Positions 60,701-64,000 of a stretch of 64,000 nucleotides of DNA are shown here, one piece after another. The notes below the pieces were generated by a model. That model had not been told where the DNA came from and made no database searches. It was given only the letters and a program-made list of their open reading frames with translations. Every line of letters starts with the position of its first letter. Position 1 is the first letter of the stretch. The stretch covers positions 85,732,217 to 85,796,216 of the forward strand of contig NC_072799.1 in assembly GCF_028583425.1 (NCBI RefSeq), given 5' to 3'. The translations under genes and the position numbers were made by a program. The DNA comes from Eublepharis macularius (Eukaryota > Chordata > Lepidosauria > Squamata > Eublepharidae).

Positions 60701-62202
60701 TCCTTTTATATGATGGAAGAGATATCTTAATTACCAATCTGTTAAGTAACTAACAATTAATGCTATGTACAGTGATCGTGAAACTGAAAGACCCCAGTGA
60801 CCCCCATTAGAAGAGCATTTTATTCTGTGGAAACAGATGAGTGGACAGTCATGTCCAGAGCATGTCACTCTCTGGATGTGCTAAAATTAGTGTGTTAATA
60901 GTTTTCTGTTCAGTGTCTTTGGTTTTTTTAAAAATTAAATTTAAAGTATGTATGGGAAGTACATGTTATATTGTCTTTAAAGTTTTACAGATATTATTCA
61001 TTAATACTATTATTCCAGTGTGGTGCAGTGGTCAGAGTACTGGACTGGAATCTGGGAGACAGGTTTGAATCCCCGCTCTGCGATAGACGCTCCCTGGGGG
61101 ACCTCTGGGTCGTCGCCCTCTCTCAGCCTAACCTACCTGAGGAAGTGAGGATAAAATGAAGGAATGGAGAACAGTGCAAGCTGCATTGGGTCCCCATTAT
61201 AAATGAAGAATTTCCTCATAAAGATTTGAATTTGAAAGATTTAACATTTAAACCATGTTGTTTCCCTAATCAAATATTTCAGTCCAAATATTAGTTTGGG
61301 GACATAAAATTGACACTGGGTACTTTTAAAATGTTCACTAAATATAAGTCAAAACAAGTTATGCAGAATCAGATCACACTTTTTTAGGGTATTGGAAAAT
61401 TTTATGGTTCATATTTTTCCAGCAAACCCACATCACTCATCTCTCAGTTTTGTTACCTGTAGTGTAATTTTTTTTGTTTTAAAAAAACCCTTTCAAGTTG
61501 ATATTCTTGTGTGTTAGGAACTGTTGTTTTTATGCCTTTTAAATACATATAATTGTAGGGTAGGGTATGAGCTTTCTTCTTTCTGAAGAAGTGAGCTGTG
61601 ACATACGAAAGCTCACACCCCACCACAAATGTTGTTAGTCTTATAGGTGCTACTGGACTCTTGCTCATTTCTACTGCTACAGACAGACTAACACAGCTAC
61701 CCATCTTGATATATAATTCTACTGTATAAGAGAAACAGAGAATAATTTTGATAACTAAAATCCTTACCTCTGTAATTTCTTTGTATTTTAATTTCTTTCC
61801 ATTCTGCTGGCTTCTTACTGTTGTTATCTGATCTGTTTGTTTTATCTGCACTGTTGTGTCCCAGGATAGCATCCAGTTCTCTAAAAAACTTCATACTTTT
61901 GCTTGTGTTGCCTGAATACTGGGCATTTTTTACACTCTTGTATTCATGTTTTAGATTTTTATATTTTGTCCTACACTGTTTCCAGTCCCTGTCAATTCCA
62001 AACTTTTGAAGTCTGGCGGCAATATGTTCAAATATTCTTTTGTTTCTCACTGTTCCTTCCAGTTGCTGCTGGATGCTTTTGTCTGACCACACACGTATTA
62101 AAGCTCTAACTTCATTGGCCGTCCAGTGCTTTCCTCCTTCATTGGCTACAGATGGAATAAAGGGTAGACTTTTTGAAGTGTCTAATAATGCTGATGGGTT
62201 AC
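36783..62202 (-). CDS. Protein with two Myb/SANT-like domains (5' end not seen)
   Basis: Seven minus-strand exons, in transcript order: 62202-61768, 59254-59168, 58167-58063, 54777-54697, 43980-43621, 41640-41575 and 37027-36783. Every junction is phase 1 and the joined frame stays open for about 458 codons to the TGA at 36783. Domain 1 (exon 1) runs from GGKHWTANEVRALIRVWSD to DWKQCRTKYKNLKHEYKSV. Domain 2 (exon 5) runs from VGKHWCDNEVRALINIWSD to DWKQCRTKYKNLKYEYRAL. Both fit the trihelix-type Myb_DNA-bind_4 family also found in ZSCAN29-like proteins, and they share about 60% of residues. Between them lie acidic modules (DGEEDSVSS, DDEEDSTNA) and SUMO-site-like IKEE and IKRE. No SCAN domain or zinc finger was seen. 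Exon 1 could start upstream at 62244 instead. Exon 3 uses a GC donor. It is probably a nuclear DNA-binding protein, but the function is unknown. Confidence 0.8.
37149..37322. mobile_element. Short hAT-like element with long terminal inverted repeats
   Basis: The left end taggattgccaggtggcctg then gagaaaaatgtcc mirrors the right end ggacatttttctc then tggaccaattggcaacc. Flanks gatgtgct (37141-37148) and gatctgct (37323-37330) match at 7 of 8 bases. It is 174 bases long and has no coding capacity. Confidence 0.7.
37360..37440. repeat. tactcagaag-type palindromic relic
   Basis: Contains tctactcagaagtaagttcc, gagcttatttccaggg and ttcttaggattgcagcct, the best-preserved copy of this short repeat in the window. 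Confidence 0.5.
37675..40775 (-). mobile_element. L2-clade LINE, nearly complete coding region, broken
   Basis: Minus-strand retrotransposon between exons 6 and 7 of the Myb-like gene and in the same orientation. The endonuclease starts near 40723 (LMLCNARSINNKTKTMQDF, CMTETWVREDE, LGDFNIHVDD, FVSAPTHQAGHTLDLIFG). The linker is at 40194-39484. The reverse transcriptase (39505-38537) has PSSYCPVSNLLFLGKVIEQVV, LLDLSAVFDMVDH, SIPQGAILSPLLFNLYMCPL and HQYADDIQLYQL. The C-terminal part (38624-37869) has SLDYCNPLYAGLP and FSVLAPTWWNSLSED. The 3' tail is the T-rich tract at 37675-37700. The coding region falls into about six frame segments, so at least five frame changes or stops separate it from an active copy. 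The CpG content is high, which may mean fairly recent insertion. Confidence 0.9.
40780..41570. other. No feature recognised
   Basis: Short CT-repeat at 40913-40928 and otherwise unique-looking intronic text between the L2 element and Myb-like gene exon 6. Confidence 0.35.
41925..42130 (-). repeat. 5S-rRNA-derived SINE
   Basis: Reads gtcaagtcatagctgactta, ttgccattgcctgcctctgc and cccatccaagtactagccaa, and ends with gggctatctgggtcagggca. The reverse complement of 42040-42110 resembles the 5S rRNA promoter region. Confidence 0.7.
42684..43172. mobile_element. Short hAT-type element with exact duplication gggatgtt
   Basis: The ends caggggtcattttg and caaaatgagccctg are inverted repeats, and gggatgtt occurs exactly on both sides (42676-42683 and 43173-43180). 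The left third repeats aactcatta/gcataact words. The interior is a lattice of ggcccaaaatggcc-type units in both orientations (42850-43090). No transposase. Confidence 0.85.
44040..44776. other. No feature recognised
   Basis: Sequence upstream of Myb-like exon 5 on its strand. No repeat ends or exon signals are supported. Confidence 0.3.
44777..45319. mobile_element. hAT-like element with internal repeat units
   Basis: The terminal inverted repeats are tagggttgccagtcccc and gggaacctggcaaccct followed by a. Flanks tctctgtg (44769-44776) and tctttatg (45320-45327) agree at 6 of 8 bases. The interior holds at least three imperfect units of about 75-85 bases built around cagtgggctga or cagtgggccga and a nearby gctcccatgctc-like string. 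Confidence 0.7.
45699..45770 (+). CDS. Possible isolated exon, unidentified protein
   Basis: Seventy-two bases, open in phase 0, reading VRKQLHQREKGEYKQEMNYI plus NKLE, a charged, coiled-coil-like segment. The donor (ttagaa|gtaagt) is a perfect consensus; the acceptor (attgaaacag) is weaker. It could join the exon-like segment at 51076, giving ...INKLELETLLTHFF. I recognise no protein. It is on the opposite strand from the Myb-like gene, between its exons 5 and 4. A chance match is quite possible. Confidence 0.3.
46265..46515 (+). repeat. 5S-rRNA-derived SINE, plus orientation, clear copy
   Basis: The 5S-like part gcctgatctcatcagctctc, then gaagctaagcagggccagcc, ttagttagtaattggatggg and agacc follows the vertebrate 5S rRNA internal control region closely. 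The tail has ggttgcagaggcaggcaaca and gcctcttgacatgaaaaacc. It is preceded by another tail fragment (tgtcttgacatgaaaacccc at 46274). It is a SINE promoter, not a 5S gene: the true 5S 5' and 3' ends are absent. Confidence 0.8.
46925..47405 (+). repeat. Tandem 5S-derived SINE array with exact 208-bp unit
   Basis: Two consecutive units, 46951-47158 and 47159-47366, are identical at every base I compared. A third unit begins at 47367 and diverges after about 35 bases, with one change (ccgcacc for ccccacc). Each unit carries the 5S-like gcctgatctcatcagctctt, ttggttagtaattggatggg and the SINE tail. Confidence 0.9.
48005..48186. repeat. Penelope-like end repeat, inverted pair
   Basis: The longer copy is on the minus strand (48125 to 48005), with the core CTGACAAGA...CTCTCGAAAGCTTATGC then TACAATAAAGTTGG and the end acacggctaactcctctgc. 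A second, shorter copy follows on the plus strand (48130-48184: gcatccgacaaagagagctg, aaaagcttatgctacaataa). The two cores face each other head to head. Confidence 0.75.
48290..48840 (+). mobile_element. L2-clade LINE, 3'-terminal fragment
   Basis: Encodes the last part of the L2 protein seen in full at 37675-40775: LLVVPGSREACLALIRTRAF and SVMAPTWWNSLS, followed by the 3' UTR with gttatccgctctgagcccgc and a tail attattatta. Frames are broken; the copy is truncated at its 5' end. Confidence 0.8.
48815..48935. repeat. AT-rich microsatellite-like tail
   Basis: Imperfect tta/tatattattg repeats following directly on the L2 fragment, most simply expansion of its tail. Confidence 0.6.
49890..50165 (+). 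mobile_element. Decayed LINE 3' end (L2/CR1-like)
   Basis: One frame reads SETLPALRNSVPPGWQSVPS then LESFQHQLETSLAQKAFF, matching the WNSLPP...APSL.SFK..LKTHLF pattern that closes L2/CR1 proteins. The upstream stretch is interrupted by stops. Another frame gives a 64-codon open frame that is only a shadow. Confidence 0.6.
50262..50460 (-). repeat. 5S-rRNA-derived SINE, old copy
   Basis: Contains atcaagtcacagctgacata, tctcccatccaagtactgaa and tgacccagcttaacttctga, with several small changes against the younger copies. Confidence 0.65.
50530..50746 (-). repeat. tRNA-derived SINE, minus orientation
   Basis: Reads tttatgctgcccctccaagg, acagcaaccctgtgaggtag, gtttgaacctgagtctccag and gttttaaccactataccaga. 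The reverse complement begins with a tRNA-like A box and B box. Confidence 0.65.
51076..51189 (+). CDS. Possible terminal exon, unidentified protein
   Basis: After a strong acceptor (tttttattttag) the frame reads LETLLTHFFPENSHHCWIPI then GWKAAEEGDTELRYGTI and a stop, 37 codons. It is phase 0, the same as the exon-like segment at 45699-45770, so the two could be spliced together. An ATTAAA lies shortly after the stop near 51210. I do not recognise the product. Without a matching protein or transcript it may be chance. Confidence 0.3.
   Translation: METLLTHFFPENSHHCWIPIGWKAAEEGDTELRYGTI
51339..51664. mobile_element. Short hAT-type element, copy C
   Basis: The ends caggccttttttcag and cagaaaaaaagccttg are inverted repeats, with flanks atacaaca (51331-51338) and atactaca (51665-51672) matching at 7 of 8 bases. 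The GC-rich palindrome is the same as at 15740 and 19326, in the opposite orientation. Confidence 0.8.
51680..53660. other. No gene or clear element seen
   Basis: Low-GC sequence with one duplicated phrase (tgccttttataccatg at about 52270 and 52287). Open frames here lack splice support or protein likeness. Confidence 0.35.
53665..54215 (-). repeat. Two tRNA-headed SINEs in tandem, minus orientation
   Basis: Copies at 53665-53890 and 53955-54215. Each starts on the plus strand with ataccgcccttcaggac or atactgcccttcaggatg and runs through ccccacaacaa. Each ends with gattagagtcctg and cttaaccactacac, the inverse of the tRNA-like head of the family at 4812. Confidence 0.75.
54435..54548 (-). 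repeat. 5S-derived SINE, truncated tail
   Basis: Reads catcaagtcgcagctgactt, ccctggtgggttttcaag and tttgctattgcctgc, then breaks off before the 5S-like region. Confidence 0.55.
55156..55250. repeat. Palindromic MITE
   Basis: Starts catacaatgcaattctaaac and ends ctctgtttaggattgcacc, with ttaagcctactgactt in the centre. Same family as 29611-29702, more diverged. Confidence 0.55.
56110..56420. repeat. Penelope-like end repeat: three tandem hammerhead-like cores plus inverted copy
   Basis: On the minus strand, 56196 down to 56130, the core is CTGATGA, a GAGAG...TTCTC hairpin, GAAA, GC-TTAT-GC and T. On the plus strand, CTGA cores begin at 56217, 56257 and 56298, spaced 40 and 41 bases apart. 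Only the third continues into cttatgctacaataaagtt, ggtgctactggactc and cagactaacacagctaactc. The layout CUGANGA-stem II-GAAA-stem III is that of hammerhead ribozymes reported from Penelope-like retroelements. One extra A precedes stem II. Activity is not shown. Confidence 0.7.
56495..57172 (+). mobile_element. Vingi/I-like LINE, 3'-terminal fragment
   Basis: YRRAFTLLRYDVLPSAVLEG, CLCPCGDGSVESLLHVFF and a following cysteine correspond to NLRKSFTSLRFQTMPTALLT and CICGASVPEDLLHYTLFC of the element at 1140-2960. The 3' part is AT-rich and ends in aaaatcataataaataaac. Confidence 0.6.
57567..57655. repeat. Palindromic MITE, well preserved
   Basis: Arms agttactccagtctaagct and gcttagactggagtaact are near-perfect inverses. 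The ends are agggcaatcctaaa and taagattgcactg. It is the closest relative of the copy at 29611. Confidence 0.7.
58815..59045 (-). repeat. 5S-rRNA-derived SINE
   Basis: Contains gtcatagctgacttatgac, tttgccattacctgcctctg, ccatccaattactaactaag and ctgcttagcttcagagctct, ending ggtctatccaggttagggc. It sits between exons 2 and 3 of the Myb-like gene. Confidence 0.75.
59260..61005. other. Myb-like gene intron 1, nothing recognised
   Basis: AT-rich with scattered open frames of up to 68 codons and no splice-bounded exon or repeat end I can support. Confidence 0.35.
61012..61205 (+). repeat. tRNA-derived SINE, second family
   Basis: The head tgtggtgcagtggtcagagt, ctggactggaatctgggaga and gtttgaatccccgctctg is a clear A/B-box tRNA-like promoter. 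The body includes ctctcagcctaacctacctg and ggataaaatgaagg, and the tail ctgcattgggtccccatt. It differs from the family at 4812. Confidence 0.75.
61555..61712 (+). repeat. Penelope-like end repeat, diverged copy
   Basis: Core ctgaagaagtgagctgtgac, then tacgaaagctcac, followed by gttgttagtcttataggtgc, tactggactcttgctc and actaacacagctaccca. The hammerhead-like layout is kept, with a different stem III. Confidence 0.65.
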
Positions 62203-62629
62203 CTGCATCAGGTAGGATAGGAGAGAGACATAGATATGTATTACCTGCATTGGGTAGGGTGGGGTCAGGATCAGGTAGAGATGGTGAGAGAGAGAAGTTT
62301 TGTTAACTTTTTTTTCTTTACCAAAAATATGCAGGCAAACCAAAACTAAAAGGAAATGAACTCAGGATATAAGACACATTTCTTAAATTCCAAGTTTGAT
62401 TTTAAAATATCTCACACTAGTATTATTGGGATTATAAAGTAAAATATTTTTTTCTAAAGGAGAAACAGAATCTGATTCTTCTGTGATAGTCATTGTTTCT
62501 GAATTCTGCACTTAAAATTAAGGTTACTGTATAGGAAAAACTCCAGCCAACCTTTTCAGTCTGTCCTAACTCTCCTTTTTACTACTGTCCCCAACTCCCC
62601 ATCTCTATGCCTCCTTACTTCCCAATTCA

Positions 62630-62930
62630 CAGTCCCCAGGGTGGTGAACATTTAAACATTAAAACAAAACACAAAAACATTTGAGACATTAAAAAGCATT
62701 TAAAATACAAATACAAAGAAAATATTTAAAGCGATTATAAATACATAGAAACACAAACAAAGACGAGGGCTAAGAATTAGTGAGGAAGTGAAAAACAAAA
62801 AAAGGCTTCACCTGTTGGCAGAAGACAACAGTAAGAGGGAGGCAGACAAATCTCCCTGAGGAGGGAGTTCTAAAGGTCTGGTGAAGCTGGACCACCTGGA
62901 GTGGTCAGGTAGGATCATATGGGAATGCCC
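62630..62930 (-). repeat. Possible L2/CR1-like LINE 3' UTR
   Basis: The stretch ggcagacaaatctccctgag gagggagttct with ggtctggtgaagctggacca resembles the antisense of the last part of L2-like LINEs. It is followed by an A-rich tract with repeated acaaa words. The evidence is modest. Confidence 0.35.
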
Positions 62931-63109
62931 TAGAATGACAACTGCTTCTCAGTAAGAAAAAAGAAACCGGTGTCCTTTTGTTTCAAGTTGAACCTAGCGT
63001 GCCTTGACAATGTGCTGTTGACAAGCTATGAAATTTAAGTAATTATATGCATGTTGCTTAAACAGGATTTGAGTGGGAAGTCAGATGATAAGTCTCTGTT
63101 GGAACCAGC

Positions 63110-63535
63110 TATCAAAGTCTCTCTACACGAGACATATTACACGGGGACGCTGAAGCTATGGAGAGGGAACTTTTGCCTGGAAGCATAGCTTAAAAAGAGA
63201 GCTAGCTGAGATCACTCCTCAGAAGGTTTGTTAATTTCATCTTTGCCTTCCCAAAAGGGAGGTGAAATTGACAGAGCCTTCAGGGAAGGTGAAAGTAACA
63301 AACCCTATGAGGAGCGATCCAGGGCTCTCCAAAAGCTCTGTCAATTTCATCTCTCTACACAAGGGGAGTTTAAAAAAGATAGAGCCAGGGGAGATTAACA
63401 AAATTGACAAACCCTCTGCAGATCGATCTCTGCTGGCTCTGTCTTTTAAAACTATGCTTCCTGGCTAACATTGAGTCTCCATACACTTGAGCATCCCCAT
63501 ATAAGATGTCTCATATAGAGAGACTCTCAGTTGCC
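63110..63535. mobile_element. MITE with long terminal inverted repeats
   Basis: The left end gtctctctacacgagacata then ttacacggggacgct mirrors the right end agcatccccatataaga then tgtctcatatagagagac, and the matching continues inward through the ggaagcatag / ctatgcttcc words. The interior carries several attgacagagc-type words and their inverses (63220-63400), producing a 68-codon chance frame. Superfamily and target duplication are undetermined. Confidence 0.7.
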
Positions 63536-63579
63536 TGGACACACCAAGTCCTTAAAGAGACAGAAATATCTGTGCATGC

Positions 63580-63690
63580 AGCACCGGATCTAGGGTTGCC
63601 CACGCCCGGGGCAACCCTTGGCCGGCCTCCCCGCGCTGCGTGATGACGTCACTTTGGTGACGTCATCACGCAGGGTGGAACGGGCCCGGA
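63580..63690. repeat. GC-rich element end with gtgatgacgtcac palindrome
   Basis: Begins caccggatctagggttgccc and contains gcgtgatgacgtcac and its inverse gtgacgtcatcacgc within 35 bases. It resembles the GC-rich hAT-type end at 19855, but only one side is recognisable. Confidence 0.3.
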
Positions 63691-63924
63691 GCAGTGAACA
63701 AGTTAGTGTTAATAGTGGCAGCAGGGACCTTTATTGGCATTACATCCATATTAATGACAAAAACACTCCACACAGTTAAAACTCTGTCTACAAATGCATA
63801 ACTCACCTCGTGGACGCAAGATACAAAAATTTAGCTACAGTTTCAATCACCTTTTGGTTCCGAGTAGCCAGTAGGAAAATAATTTTACATGTATCAGATT
63901 TCCCTATTTGCTCTCTCGGCAACA

Positions 63925-64000
63925 GATCAATAAGTGTGTTATTATCCCCACAATGGAGCTGGGGCTGAGAGGAGTGGCTTACCCAAGGCCACCTGCTGAG
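63925..64000 (-). repeat. tRNA-headed SINE, cut by the window end
   Basis: The words gtgtgttattatccccacaa, gagctggggctgagag and acccaaggccacctgctgag are the minus-strand body of the SINE family at 4812 and 53665. Confidence 0.5.

Noticed and set aside
61012-61090. A tRNA gene
   Set aside because: A and B boxes are present but no cloverleaf closes, and the downstream body is that of a SINE.
63262-63468. 68-codon open frame in a lysine/serine-rich stretch
   Set aside because: Lies wholly inside a MITE with long inverted ends.

Overview
The window looks like nuclear DNA of a squamate reptile (lizard or gecko-like; species not decidable from sequence alone). The genes are split by typical vertebrate introns and PAICS reads closest to the chicken protein as I remember it. 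The interspersed repeats are those of reptile genomes: CR1, L2 and a Vingi/I-like LINE, 5S-rRNA-derived SINEs with an RTE-like tail, tRNA-headed SINEs, many short hAT-type elements with 8-bp target duplications, and a Penelope-like end repeat carrying a hammerhead-ribozyme-like core.

Layout. Positions 3030-6696 (+) hold the last four coding exons of a LONRF1-like gene, with its 3' UTR running to about 7.8 kb. Facing it on the minus strand is a complete PAICS gene (stop at 9080, start codon at 25533, nine coding exons), whose introns hold a nearly full-length CR1, several hAT-type elements, an LTR-like block and a 653-bp foldback element. A GC-rich interval of about 0.7 kb separates the PAICS start from the PPAT start at 26238 (+). 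This is the known divergent pair of purine-synthesis genes: PPAT makes the first committed step, PAICS the carboxylase and SAICAR synthetase steps. Only PPAT exon 1 is visible.

The rest of the window (26.4-64 kb) is repeat-rich. It contains seven minus-strand exons, between 62202 and 36783, that splice in one constant phase into an open frame of about 458 codons with two Myb/SANT-like (trihelix-type) DNA-binding domains, short acidic modules and SUMO-site-like motifs. I do not recognise it as a named gene. Because no PPAT exon 2 was found, this gene appears to lie antisense inside PPAT intron 1, unless PPAT is rearranged here. Two exon-like segments on the plus strand (45699-45770 and 51076-51189) may belong to another, unidentified transcript.

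Notable non-gene structure: a tandem array of three hammerhead-like cores with an inverted partner (56130-56420), an exact 208-bp tandem duplication of a 5S-derived SINE (46951-47366), the foldback element next to the bidirectional promoter, and an altered PAICS C terminus. All identifications rest on reading by eye; no database search was run.
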